64,000 nt of DNA from Telopea speciosissima (taxonomy: Eukaryota; Streptophyta; Magnoliopsida; Proteales; Proteaceae), in contig NC_057926.1 in NCBI RefSeq assembly GCF_018873765.1, forward strand, positions 50,397,043 to 50,461,042. Direction: 5' to 3'. A program made the translations under genes and the position numbers. The notes beneath the pieces were generated by a model that saw only the letters and a program-made list of their open reading frames with translations, did no database searches and had not been told where the DNA came from. Below are positions 53,433 to 64,000 of the stretch, one piece after another (positions within the stretch are counted from its first letter, which is position 1; each line of letters starts with the position of its first letter).

Positions 53433-54489
53433 TAAATTTATATTCCCGCACCCAAAAAAAAAAAAAAGAACAAAGACTTTAGTAACCACTAGTCCTCCAT
53501 GTACTGACCTTTTCTACTAGTCCTAAATTTATATTCCCAAAGAGAATGAGCGAGAGAGAGAAACAGAGAGAGTGAGCGAGAGAGAGAGAGAGAGGGATAG
53601 AGAGCGAGAGAGAGAGAGGAGATCGACCTGCTACTGCTCTTCCTTTCCCAATCTGTCTTTGTGTTTTTTTTGTCTTCAAGCCTTGGTCACGGGTTTTACT
53701 TGTGAATCGCACGATCGATCGTTCTTGTTCTTTACATCAAATATTCTTCCAGTTCGTTTTAAAAGAACAAAAAAATGAACCGTCAAACCAAACACAAAAT
53801 CACGTTTTTTTGTTCTTAAAGAACGAAAAAACAGTTTTGAACGCTGTTCAGACATTTACCAAACGTAGCCTTAGTCTAGAGGAGTAACAGGTTCAAAGTG
53901 TTTCCCAGGTAGTTTGCATTTGGTCATTTTCTTTACATCTTATTTTAAGGATCCGTAAACGAAAAAAATGTGATGCAGTCTGTTTGTTTTAGCCATTAGT
54001 CACATGTTTTAATACTCATGGTTCCTTCTGATGGGGTAATTGGTCATATTTGATTTGCATGTTTGCATTTATTGCCTACTTAGGAAATTTCTCAGATTAA
54101 ATAATTTGGTGAGGGCGTCAACTTGTCATTGTGGATTCTTGAGTACATTCTTATTCCAATGATTTAATTCTCTGGGCCATTGAATTACATATATATGTTG
54201 AAGAGTAAGTATGTTCATCCCAGAGAGTTTGGAGTTGTAATAATTATTTGGTTCCCTTTTTATTTTTATTCTTTTGGTAGTAAAAGAAAGTGTAAATTAA
54301 ATGGACCACCCTTGTACTTTAATTCATACTCACAACACCCCCTCGATTATCGAAGATCACTTCCAAATAAGGTGATTTTTATGCGATTAGTGCCTGTAGG
54401 CTTCATGGTTGCAATGAAAATGTAAATCTGTTATGTAAATTATATTTAGCCAATCTCCTGTAAGTGTCTGTATGGAGAAGTAAACCTTG
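53433..54489. other. Intergenic, GA-rich tract, no gene
   Basis: The 17-mer CCTAAATTTATATTCCC occurs at 53431 and again at 53521, bracketing a 73-bp insert with a poly-A run. A GA-rich tract follows at about 53550-53620. The rest is AT-rich without recognised genes. Confidence 0.5.
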
Positions 54490-54660
54490 CAACTGTTTAA
54501 GCCTCGCACAGCCAGTGAGGGCCAACAATTGTAGATTGTAAAGATTTCCAATTGAGTCGGGTAACCTCACAATATCAGAAAACGAGAGATTAAAAAACCA
54601 TAGATGTTTCAACTTGCCAACTAAATTAGGCAATTCACAATTACAACAATCTTCTGTACG
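54490..54660 (-). pseudogene. Leucine-rich-repeat fragment of an NBS-LRR resistance gene
   Basis: The minus strand reads LPNLVGKLKHLWFFNLSFSD, IVRLPDSIGNLYNLQLLALT and GCARLKQLQ, two to three LRR units as found in plant CC-NBS-LRR proteins. There are no NB-ARC motifs and the frame is lost on both sides, so it is a relic. Confidence 0.7.
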
Positions 54661-57110
54661 TTCACTGGAAAAAATCATGTTGCTACTCCAAAAAAAAGAA
54701 AAAAGAAATATGTATGGAATGCATCTTCACAAGAGAATGGATCATCTGCATGTACCAACAAGTGAACGTACATGTGAGAGCCAACCACCTATCCTATTTT
54801 TGCCATTCACAAGGAGAGGAGGGGTATTTTTGGAAACAAAAATTAAAATGTGCTCAGCTCTCACATGTACGATCACCTATTGGAACATACAAAGGAACCA
54901 AACTTTCTTCACAAAAGTATATCTTCTAGTGGTCGGTGCTAGAAGTGGTGGTGGTGGGGGCGATGGTTGAAGTTGCATTGGAGGTGGTGGTGCAGTGGCG
55001 GTTTCATGCGTGTTCTTGTCCTAACTTTGTGTTTTTGTTTTTTTGTTTTTTGGAGTTTTTTTAGTTGTTTCTCAAAACTATTCCAAATGTATATTTTAGC
55101 CCAGTTAATTCCCAGATAAAAAAAGACTGGACGAAAACAGTCTGTTCCATTTGTATTGCAAAAAATATACAAAAACACCAGAAACAATTTTTTTGAATGT
55201 TGCCACACAAATCCTAAGTTTCAGGACCGAGTTTTTCTAAAGCCATGGTGAAATGACTATCACTAGCCTTGGATGGCTGCTAGGGAATAGTGAAGGACAT
55301 TTCGAACCTCCAACAAACAGGGGGGAGTAATAAACAGGGTTTTAGGTATTGGAAGTGGAAATCAAGTACATGCAATATATGCTAGGGGTAGGGGGTTGGC
55401 AGTGATTTGAACGGTATAGTGACTTGAATTTGACAATGCAAGAGTGCTAATACCAAGGGTTAATTAAGTCCCAATTTTTGTTCCCATTAAACTCTCTTAT
55501 TACTCACTTATCTGTACACCATGTTCATCAATGATTAGTCTCTTACTCTCCACATATACTGGGTTTTTTTTTTTTTGGTAGAACACATTGTGGTTGATAG
55601 GTATGAGTAATGCAAGACTAGACCTGTAATAGTATCTCAGACCTAATCTCACAGCAGGATCTCAATAAATAGTCAAACTCTCAAAAATCAACCCAAAAGT
55701 TAAAGTCAAAAGAAAAGTCAATTTTCTCAAATGAAGGACAAACTTTAGATATCAATCCCTTACAATGAATACTAACACCCTTCAGAAGATGTGAGTGATT
55801 GGTTGGATAATCTGAGAGCAATTAGAGAGTTTAAGTTTCAGGATATAAATCTAAGAATAGTCAAACTGAAAATAATTCAAATCAGGCGAGTAGATTTCCC
55901 TAATACTTCAACTAGGAATGAAAATAAAGCTAAATAAGCTATTAAAACTAAGCCCATCCATTCTACATCAATGACTGTAGGATTGCTAGGGGGATGATAT
56001 AGCACAGAAGCCATAACTTGAGCTATATAATCAAACATCAGCTTCTTCACAGATCCTGCTTGGTGGGAGTACTTATACATTTTTTTGCAAATCTATCCAG
56101 GACACCTTGGCTTGATGAATCACTACCAGGTTTCCCCTCCATATCTGATAGTTTCTTCCAATTCTCTCTTCTCTGAGTTTGAGGATAATAATCGGTCCGA
56201 TAAGGGGATTATCATATTCGTATTCGATTAGTTTCGGACGGATTTAGATTCTCCTAAACGGATATGGACACGAATCAAATACGGATTTTTGAATCTCCGT
56301 TGACATCTTTAGAGATAATGGAATCAACTTACAGCATCTCTAATTCCCAAATCATCAAAACAGAGACCCCGATTCAAGCAAACAGAAAAGGAAATGAGGA
56401 TAAACCCCAAATAGAAGAAGGGGTTGGGGGGGGGGGGGGGTTAAGAAAACCCAATCAAAACTGATAAGACAAGAAAAATAAACACAAACCATTTCAGAAG
56501 TTAGTCTTCCACAAATCCATCACTAAAATCACCCGATATCAAGAAATTATAAGCATAAAGGAACACGTCAATTTACTTGCCCATCAATCCCCTCAATTCC
56601 CTTTAATAGAGGGAGGTGGATTCCACCCAGGCAGTGTGTTCGAGCAGGGGGTAGGGTGGTCATTTTCATCCACTACTAGATGGAATTGAAGAAATTGATG
56701 GGCAGATAAATTGAGGGGATAAAGATCCCCTTAATCCACTTCAGTATACAAATCCATTTGAAACGTGTCCCTTTCAAAGAAAAAGTGAAAAATAGAGACA
56801 ACAGAAAAGAAGTATGAACATCTACGCCCCTTTATTTTAAGACAACCCTTATCTAAAATTGCACACCCGACATGCCTTTATTTTATTTGGAAAGAACCTT
56901 CATCTACAAAGGTACAACTCAAATCAACCAATAAAACCCTAAAAACAAAATAGGGGTAAATCTTTTCCTCAAAACTACAAACTATACAAAGTATAGAAAA
57001 GAGTTGTGAGGACCTTTATCCTACGTGCCACGATGGCACAACGGAGTCAAGAGAGATAAAATTATCTAGAGGCCCAAGCAACGTTCAAAAGAAAAAAGAA
57101 AAACAAATAA
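54661..57110. other. Intergenic DNA with small repeats
   Basis: No gene recognised. Contains GGT-rich sequence near 54940-55000, an Ac/Ds-like fragment at 56200-56310 (TTCGGACGG, AAACGGATATGGACACG), a poly-G run of about 15 at 56425-56441, and a loose inverted repeat at about 56569-56735 (CTTGCCCATCAAT against ATTGATGGGCAG). Confidence 0.5.
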
Positions 57111-57284
57111 GGGAAAAAGTTCTCTGTCTAGGAGTGTGGCGCACACTATACCAACACTCCCATGAGTCTATCTCTTTTCTCCCCATGTGAGAAGACATCT
57201 CTGCCCCTTTATTTTAAGGAGGAGAGAGATTGACACATGGGAGTACCGGCATAGACCACACTTCCGGACAGAGAACTGCTTCCC
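57111..57284. mobile_element. Small Mutator-like MITE with 9-bp target duplication
   Basis: Ends GGGAAAAAGTTCTCTGTC and, inverted, GGGAAGCAGTTCTCTGTC; both arms continue GGAGTGTGG-like and ACTCCCATG segments. AACAAATAA lies directly outside both ends (57102-57110 and 57285-57293). 174 bp, non-coding. Lies about 340 bp upstream of the F-box gene. Confidence 0.8.
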
Positions 57285-57624
57285 AACAAATAAAAAGGAA
57301 GGAAGGCACGTAACGTAACAAACTCCAATTATAAAGTAAAGAAGAAGAAAATTCAACATTATAAAAAGCGAAGACAGAGGACCCATTCTCTTCCTTCCTA
57401 AATCCTAACTTAATCACTGTAATTAGTACGCTGCACGCCTCTTCTCTCATTGGTAAGTTGACAAGTCCTGTTTTCTTGAATTCCAATTCTTCACACTAAA
57501 ACCCTAGGAGGGGTTTGTGAGGGAAACTTTGTCCTATATTTATATTAATCTGTTCGATCATGCCTTTCTTTTTTGCATTCTTAGGTTTGTAAAACATTAT
57601 CTTTGATTGACTCATCAAGAGAAA

Positions 57625-59481
57625 ATGATAACTAACAGAGACAGAGATCGTCTTATAAGTCGGAGTAGGAGGAAGGAGAGGAGGATCAGGACTGACGATG
57701 CGGTGGTGGTACCTGAAGATGTGTTGATCAAAGTGTTTTCATGGCTCCCCGTGAAGTCCCTCCTCAGGTTCAAGTGCCTAAGTAAACGATGGTTTGATGT
57801 CATATCCAGTGATCCTTATTTCATTGACCTCCACTCTCAGCAATCCAATTCCAAATCACCATCTCGTCTCTTTTCCTTATCACGTAATTTGTTAAGGGAA
57901 TTCAAGATCACTGATCCTATATCCCACTTATTGCCTACTCGCTTCGATCTGGTATGTCTCAAATCCTACGATAAATTTTATGTTTGCAATCCAAGTACAC
58001 ATGAATCCATAACATTGCCACAATTTCGGGATTCTCATAATGCTACCTTCGGTTTTGCATATGTTGAGTCTACCAACGAGTATAAAATAGTCCATTTCAT
58101 TGAAACTTGCTTCCCCCCACCCTCATCTTTCTTGGACTCACATTTCTTCCACTTATATGATCCCAACCTCCCTAAGGAATGCAGAGTTTTCACCTTGGGA
58201 ATGGGAAAGGACTCTCCTTCTCCTTATGCTTCTCCTTGGGCTTGGAGACTCGTCGGGATATTATCCATATAAGTTCGAGGGTGCTCAATTTCCGGCTTTC
58301 ATCACCGGAGCTCTTCATTGGTTGATCAACCACCCAGAGCTTCTTATTCAGAAAACAATCTTGGCGTTCAACTTGGAGAGTGAAGAATTTAGACTCGTCC
58401 CACCTCCCAGAGGTTTTAGTGATCTGATACAAATTCCAAAGCATCTCCAATTGGTAGAATTGAGAGGATTACTCTGCCTTTCATATGTTGAACATTACAA
58501 CAAAATGAACATATGGATGCTGAAAGACTACTACGATAATGAGAGTTGGGCAAAAGAGTACTGTATTGATCTGACTCCCTGGATGGATATTCATGGCTAT
58601 TACAATGATCAGTATTATGTTCCTAAGGACATACAAGATAAGGGGAATAAGGTGCTTATTGAGACGTTGAACGATGGATCGTTCTATTTCGAAAATCAAA
58701 CCGCAAGTTTTAGTAAATTTATTTGTGAAGAGACAGGTTCTTACATTAGAGGCATTAGTTTCTACAGGGAGAGCCTGCGGTCACTAAGATATGTACTACA
58801 GGTACTGTACCTCTAGCTACTTATTGGGTCATCTTGCTCTGTTTTTTTTTCCCTGTTTGTGTTTCTTTGGTGTTTGTTGTAATACTATTTTTTCCCTTCC
58901 TCTTTATCTATCATTCGTTATAGTCTCACTAATGCTTTATTATAAATTGAAGCAGAGAAGAAGTTTGAAGTTTGATCAAATTACTGGAGTTAGTCTCTCT
59001 CAATCACAGCAGTTGGCATACATGGATCCACCAATCTATATTGTGCGTGTTTTTGCATTGTATGCCAATCCAGGTTATTCCTATTCTTATGGGGGATATC
59101 TCACAAATTTTAGAGGTGGTTTTGTTGCCATCGAAGGGAAGTTAATAGATGCCAGAGATTCCATTGAAGCAGATGCGAAAGCCATTCTTTGTGGGTTGGA
59201 ATTTGCTCATCGGCTACGTAGACAAGCGCATTGGTTTGATTTCTGAAGCCTGGGAGCTAGTTGATGTTATTAATGTTACTGGAGAAAGGCAAACTTTTCA
59301 TCCAAGGGTGGAAAAGATTCTTACCAGGATTACTCATCTTCTTTCTGAATTTAATTGGGCTCAAATATTCCATGATCAAAGACTATCTACTCAGGTGGCT
59401 TGCCAAATTGCTTGTGAGGCTATACGGCGGCAGAAGGATAGGTTATATTTTGATCCACCTGAGTGGTTCATAGATGGGTGA
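57625..59481 (+). pseudogene. F-box protein joined to an RNase-H-like domain, with two frameshifts
   Basis: Exon 1 (57625 to about 58800) starts MITNRDRDRLISRSRRKERR, has an F-box (VPEDVLIKVFSWLPVKSLLR to about KRWFDVI, residues 31-60) and an F-box-associated region (FYVCNPSTHESITLP, YKFEGAQFPAFITGALHWLI). A one-base shift between about 58245 and 58262 moves the frame. A GT-AG intron (58801-58955) leads to exon 2, which reads GGYLTNFRGGFVAIEGKLID, SIEADAKAILCGLEFAHR, then a second one-base shift near 59210, then EAWELVDVINVTGE, VEKILTRITHLLSEFNWAQI and PPEWFIDG: the RNase-H-like (RVT_3) fold often found as single domains or at LINE ends. F-box proteins recruit substrates to SCF ubiquitin ligases. 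The breaks suggest a recent pseudogene or sequence errors; otherwise the order is intact. Confidence 0.68.
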
Positions 59482-60168
59482 ACCACCTAATTATGTGGCT
59501 TCATTAACCTCTTTCTACTTCTATAGATTCCAATGTAATGCATATCATTCTACCCAACTAAGGTAGAGGCGATGATAAGGTAAAAGGAGAGAGAGAGAGG
59601 GTTGGAAGTTTTACTTCTGTTAGACTGCAACTACACTTTACATTTCCACCAACAGTTTGAAAGTGATTTGTATGTGTAAATTTTTTAAGTTTCTATGATG
59701 AAACAACCAAAATGCTCTCCATTGTTCATTTTGGGGAGGGAGGGAGGGACAAAAGCTTAAACAAGGGTGGTGCAAATCATTTCCAAACTTTTGAAGCTGT
59801 GAATTCTCAGGAGTTTGATAACAAAGAAGCTATGTAGAGTTCCAAAGCTTAAAAACGGCAATCACAAAGTACAGTGAAGTATTAAAAAGAGAAGTCCCAA
59901 ATGGAGTTCTCATTTACAGAAATCTCATATTTTGTATAGAATGAGTCATAAGTTTACATATTTTTGGCTGGGTAAAACAAAGAAATGGTGAAATGGGCAA
60001 TGGGCATTCATCATCATAAGAATCCAACATGGAGTGAATTCTACAACAATTAAGCAATCTACATCAAATTCAATCCAACAATAACAAACTAGGCTAAGAA
60101 TTGAACTCCCCAAAAAGAATATACAAGAAGTGGGAAAAAAAATGACAAAAGAGTGTAAACCTCGGCAC
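59482..60168. other. Convergent 3' ends: F-box gene and BPA1-like gene
   Basis: AT-rich DNA between two genes pointing at each other; probably both 3' UTRs. No further gene seen. Confidence 0.5.
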
Positions 60169-60744
60169 TCATATGATGCCAAGCTTACCTCCATCAGCTG
60201 CATCAACTGGCACTGGTGGCTCCCCTCTTGGAGGCTCATCGAGGTGGATGTGAGTGTAGTTGTTAAGGATCCCTGTACTCTGCCTAGAAATACTCTCCTT
60301 CTTCTCTTCCTCGGCTTTTTCAACTTTGTCCTTTGTCATCTGGCTCAAGTCCTCAGCTGCCTTGGCAACCATGCCCAAGGCACTTGACACCCATGATGCA
60401 CCAGCTGAGATGTAGCGGTACTCCATCAGGGCTGACCCTGCACTGCTTGCCTTCTGCTCAGCCAATGCAATGGCTGATCTTGTCTTTTCAGACACCTGGA
60501 ACCGCTCATCCACCAACCTCATCTTCTCATTGACCAAAGTAGTCCCAATGGTTATCTTTTCTCTCAGGCCCATCCTTCTGTCAAGGGACAAAACAGTAGC
60601 AGAGGCATTTGACGTCAAGTGATGCCGTTCATCAAAGGTCCTGGCCTTGTTAAGGGCATCCTTCCCCAGTACAAACCCCTTAGCAAGCATGCTGCTTGCC
60701 ACATCCTCAGCCTTCTTAACAGCTGAATTGGCATTAGAGGGCTT
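60169..60744 (-). CDS. BPA1-like (binding partner of ACD11) RRM protein, last exon only
   Basis: The last exon of a gene whose earlier exons lie beyond the right edge. From the AG acceptor at 60745-60746 it reads KPSNANSAVKKAEDVASSML, AKGFVLGKDALNKARTFDER, RMGLREKITIGTTLV, FQVSEKTRSAIALAEQKAS and GASWVSSALGMVAKAAEDL, ending LGII-stop at 60169. This is the alanine/lysine-rich C-terminal half of the BPA1 family, whose N-terminal half is an RNA-recognition motif. In Arabidopsis BPA1 binds the sphingolipid-transfer protein ACD11 and restrains cell death. The RRM exons were not found between 60750 and 64000, so an intron of at least 3.2 kb, filled with repeats, is implied. Confidence 0.82.
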   Translation of the reverse strand, partial: KPSNANSAVKKAEDVASSMLAKGFVLGKDALNKARTFDERHHLTSNASATVLSLDRRMGLREKITIGTTLVNEKMRLVDERFQVSEKTRSAIALAEQKASSAGSALMEYRYISAGASWVSSALGMVAKAAEDLSQMTKDKVEKAEEEKKESISRQSTGILNNYTHIHLDEPPRGEPPVPVDAADGGKLGII

Positions 60745-60887
60745 CTACCACATAAAGAAATCGTTAGAGGGAAATTGCTTAAAATATGGAAGAGGGAAGA
60801 AAGTTTCTCTTAGCATGAATATGCATGCACAAACAAAATCGTAAAATCTATCAGGGGTCAATTTACTGACAATAATATAATCACTAA

Positions 60888-61295
60888 CAGGGGTGTCAAA
60901 CGGTTGGTTCGGTCCAGTTTCGGTCAAGCCGAACCAGTTTCATGCTGGTAATAGGCCAACCAAAACGAAACCATTAAACCAAAAGTTGGTTTTGGTCCAG
61001 TTTTAATCGGGGTTTTATTGAGTTAATGTAACGGGCTGTTATCGGGCTGCTACTGGTTCGTTTTTTCCATGTATATGCATTTAAAAAGTACTGAAAATAA
61101 TGCCTTTTGTGTTAGACTTCTTCTTTTTTTTTTTTTTTAAATTGTCTTTTATCGGTTTTGGCCAGTCCAATTCGTTTTTGTTTCTACCAGTTTCATAAAT
61201 CCCAAACTGAAACCAAACCTACAGGGGTTTGGTTTGGGCTAAATTGGTCGGTTTTGGTTGGAAAGACCGGTTTGAGCTGGAAATTGACACCTCTA
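60888..61295. mobile_element. hAT-like element (GGTTTTGGTC words)
   Basis: Ends CAGGGGTGTCAAACGG and, inverted, TTGACACCTCTA. Flanks ATCACTAA and CACACTAA share 6 of 8 bases. The interior is GGTTCGGTCCAGTTTCGG-type words. Within the presumed intron of the BPA1-like gene. Confidence 0.62.
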
Positions 61296-61462
61296 CACAC
61301 TAAAGAACAGAACAGAACAGAACATTGCATCAGTACCAACTTCAGTGTCCATTTCACTCATGGTAACATCAACATTGACAAATAATAAATACGTGTTTCC
61401 ATATATCCAAAAAGACTCAGTTCCATTCACTAAGACGCATGGTGTGTATGTTATGCTGAAGC

Positions 61463-62810
61463 AAGGATAAAGAACTCGGGTTTTGACCTGGCTGAAACCG
61501 AGTTTTGGTCGACACCTGGTACTTTTACCCATTCATGGGGAAACCTTGGTTGGAGGGGTGTTTGTCGAAACTAGTGAGTTGGAGGCATGGAAGAAAACTC
61601 GACCAAAACCTATCGAAACCACTGAGTTAACTCGGTTTCACAGGTTTCCGAGACGAATTGAAGGGGGATTTTATAAAATCCCTAGATTCAACCAAGTTTC
61701 GATTGGTTTCGACCATATTTCGGTGGTTTCGACACATATGCCCATCAAAACTAGGGGAAACTTGGCTCGAAACTAGGACAAGCAGGTATTTATGCCAGAA
61801 ACTGTCAGAAACCAAGACAGACACTTAATTATGTCTAATATCATGTAAGTAAATGTTTTTGTATTTGTATTTCATTTACTTAAGATATTATTTATAAATA
61901 AGCAAATACCCCCTATTTGAATCCAATAAAAATAGTTAAAAAATTAAATTCCAAAAGGAAAAAAATCAACCCCCCAGTTCAAGAACAAAAACTAGATTTT
62001 TTACGGTAGGTGCAATTTTCAACTTTCTAATGCTGGGGTTTTTCTCAAATCTAAAAATTTCATAAATCTTAATATGGTAAAACATTGCCAAAAACCAAAA
62101 GTGCGGTAAAATATTCATTTGTTTTGATGTCCAAAAACATATTTTCATTCAGAGCGATTTTGACAGCATTCACGCACACCAAATTAAGTTTGACCGGTAC
62201 ATAGCTCCTTCAATATAAATCAGATTTAAGCAACCTTGGACTTGTTGGAAAGCTATCAAATCAAAGCTTTCTAACAAATCCAAGATTGCTTAAATCTCAT
62301 TTATATTGAAGGAGTTATGTTCCGGTCAAACCTTATTTGATACCATGTCCAAAAACAATATACAGTATCAAACTTGGATCAAAACCACAATAAATATTTT
62401 TAGTGTTCTCTATGTGAAACTAATGCATGGATTGAATTTAAAATGTCAAAATAGACAACACAACAAGAATCAGGGCAAAAAAACAACTTCTGGGCCTCAA
62501 AACCAAGATTCGAGTTAGCCTGGAGAAAGTACCAGGTTTCGACCGAGATATGGTCGAAACCGAGACGAACTCGTTTTCTAGCTGGTCGAAACCTAGTCGA
62601 AACCCGAGTTTTAGAACCTTGTATAGGCCTAGTTCAAGGAGGTCCAACCATGTTTCGGTCAATTGAAACATGGTCAAAACTGTCGAAACCACTGATACAT
62701 GGTCAAAGCTCTGCACTTTTAAAAATCTACCTCTAACTTGTCTCGAAAACTTGGGAAACCGAGATATCTCGGTGGTTTCAACAAGTTTCGACCGAGTTCT
62801 TGATCCATGC
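61463..62810. mobile_element. hAT-like composite (GGTCGAAACC words)
   Basis: Ends AAGGATAAAGAACTCGGG and, inverted, GGATCAAGAACTCGG; the 8-mer GCTGAAGC lies next to both (61455-61462, 62811-62818). Both flanking thirds are TTTCGACC/GGTCGAAAC words; the centre is AT-rich and carries the hairpin at 62180-62340. The boundaries are uncertain because an internal pair of ends (near 62621) also fits. Confidence 0.45.
62180..62340. repeat. Hairpin with ~66-bp arms
   Basis: TTTGACCGGTACATAGCTCC followed by TTCAATATAAATCAGATTTA and CTTGTTGGAAAGCT is mirrored by AGCTTTCTAACAAATCC ... GGAGTTATGTTCCGGTCAAA around a loop of about 10 bases. About 90% paired by eye. Confidence 0.8.
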
Positions 62811-62818
62811 GCTGAAGC

Positions 62819-63284
62819 AAGTTTAGTTTCAATCCCTAAGTGGGTCATCCGACATTTGGTTGCTAGTAAAATCCTCAAGAAGCATGAAGAAGTTGCATGT
62901 TTATTTGATCCACGATTGGTTTAAATTGTACAAGGTAAATAAACATAAGATAAGATTCTGCTCAAACTGACCAAATGTGATGAGGATTGTCAAAGTTAAT
63001 AGCCTAGCCAATGTAGTATTTACAATTTTAGAGGTTATGGTCTTTTTGACTGGAGAGTTTGCCACTACCAACATTTATAATCCAACGGATGTAGATCCAA
63101 GGTTCAAGGTAGTAGTGGAGCTAAAATTGGTAGAAGGAAAGACAGATGACTTTCAACTGCAGAGTGAAGAATGAAGTCAGAAGTTCCAAATTTCAACAGT
63201 ATATAACATGAAGGATTGTTAATCAAGAATTCAATATTTAGCAGACAACTAGCTGGCCATTCAATGGGACTGCAAACAAAGTAA
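62819..63284. other. Intronic or intergenic DNA, no gene
   Basis: AT-rich. No RRM-like exon of the BPA1-like gene and no other domain recognised on either strand. Confidence 0.4.
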
Positions 63285-63669
63285 CAAACTATGCCACATC
63301 CTGAGGTGGTATGGACATGTTCAACGGAGACCATTGGATGCCCCAGTTCGAAGGAGTGATTTGATTCAGATTGAAGGTACTAAAAGAGCTAGGGAGAGAC
63401 CTAAAATGACCTTAGGAGAAGTGGTGAGGAAAGACATGCATAGTTTAGGTCTTGTGTCTAGTCTAACGTCAAATAGAGCTGATTGGAGGGCAGGAGTAGT
63501 GTAGCCGACCCCAGTTAAATTGCTTTAGACTGATCTGTAGCTGTGGTTGTTATGTTCCATTCCTTTCTTCTTATGGCAATCGTATTTATTTTTAATTATT
63601 ATTGTGTCCTAGTAAGGATTTGTGTAGCTGACCGCATTTAGTTGGGATAAGGCTGAGTTGTTGTTGTAT
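63285..63669 (+). mobile_element. RTE LINE 3' end
   Basis: Reads CHILRWYGHVQRRPLDAPVR, DLIQIEGTKRARERPKMTL and VRKDMHSLGLV, the RTE reverse transcriptase C-terminus, then a stop at 63501-63503 and the tail AGTTGGGATAAGGCTGAG ending in TTGTTGTTG. Closest in sequence to the 26765-26945 copy. Confidence 0.85.
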
Positions 63670-63697
63670 GCCTGAACTCAACGTTAAACATGAATAT

Positions 63698-64000
63698 CTT
63701 TGGAGGGGGGGGGGGAAAGTACTATGTTGTATTAAAAAATATCTTGGTTCTTAGTGTTTTTTATGTAGTAACATAGAAGCTTCATTCACTTTTGGCAGTG
63801 TTCTAGATACAAGGAAGAATTGTAATAATTCTTCCCACAAAGGGAAGTTTGGGTTGTTAAATGAGAGATATCCTTGTATTGGAATTAGATATTTATTTCA
63901 GTTTTAGTAGGCAGGTGCTATTCTTGGAGAGGGGGGGGGGGGGTACTGTGTTGTATTAAAAAATATCTTGGTTCTTAGAGTTTTTTATGTAGTAACATAG
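63698..64000. repeat. Direct repeat running off the window end
   Basis: A unit with a poly-G tract followed by TGTTGTATTAAAAAATATCT and TTTTTTATGTAGTAACATAG appears at about 63703-63777 and again at about 63930-64000, about 225 bp apart. The second copy continues past the window. Confidence 0.85.

Overview
This is nuclear DNA from a flowering plant. The genes are split by GT-AG introns, and the protein families are plant forms (MAP65, cyclin J18, plant UGPase, plant B3, a BPA1-like protein). Gene space is separated by AT-rich DNA full of plant transposons: L1 and RTE LINEs, Ty1-copia, tRNA-derived SINEs, Ac/Ds-like hAT elements and Mutator-like elements. Codon use and intron size fit a dicot or early-diverging angiosperm with a mid-sized to large genome. 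I cannot name the species.

Layout. 3-655 (+): a two-exon Hikeshi/OPI10-like gene whose start codon lies at the window edge. About 2 kb: an RTE LINE tail. 5.3-12.4 kb (-): a complete 11-exon MAP65 gene. 13.5-14.1 kb: two nested hAT-like elements. 14.1-20.6 kb: gene-poor AT-rich DNA. 20.6-21.8 kb: a long-inverted-repeat Mutator-like element with a 10-bp target duplication, and a small hAT-like element with an exact 8-bp duplication. 23.9-27.9 kb (-): a complete 9-exon cyclin J18 gene with an 18-nt microexon and a GC-AG intron. 28-30.1 kb: more hAT-like and inverted-repeat elements. 31.3-47.3 kb (+): the most remarkable locus, described below. 48.2-57.3 kb: a large hAT-like element, an F-box fragment, SINE, copia and LRR fragments, and two related small Mutator-like MITEs. 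57.6-59.5 kb (+): a frameshifted gene joining an F-box to an RNase-H-like domain. 60.2-60.7 kb (-): the last exon of a BPA1-like gene, whose N-terminal part lies beyond the window. 60.9-64 kb: repeats.

Main discovery candidate. From 31300 to 47278 I could assemble 23 exons whose phases all match and which contain no stop (2,076 nt, 691 residues). The first 18 exons encode UDP-glucose pyrophosphorylase up to the point where its C-terminal beta-helix domain would start. The last 5 encode a plant B3 DNA-binding domain plus a charged, repeated tail. Several UGPase substrate-loop residues are changed (NGG to NGA, GHGD to GGGD). The locus may therefore encode a sugar-nucleotide-sensing or purely structural pseudo-enzyme fused to a DNA-binding domain. 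I know of no described UGPase-B3 protein. An 8.5-kb intron in it holds a nest of retrotransposons.

The ordinary genes (Hikeshi: heat-shock nuclear import; MAP65: microtubule bundling; CYCJ18: cyclin; BPA1-like: cell-death regulation) show no functional clustering, as expected in a plant chromosome. All exon assignments come from reading splice signals, reading frame and remembered family patterns; none was checked by alignment or transcript data.
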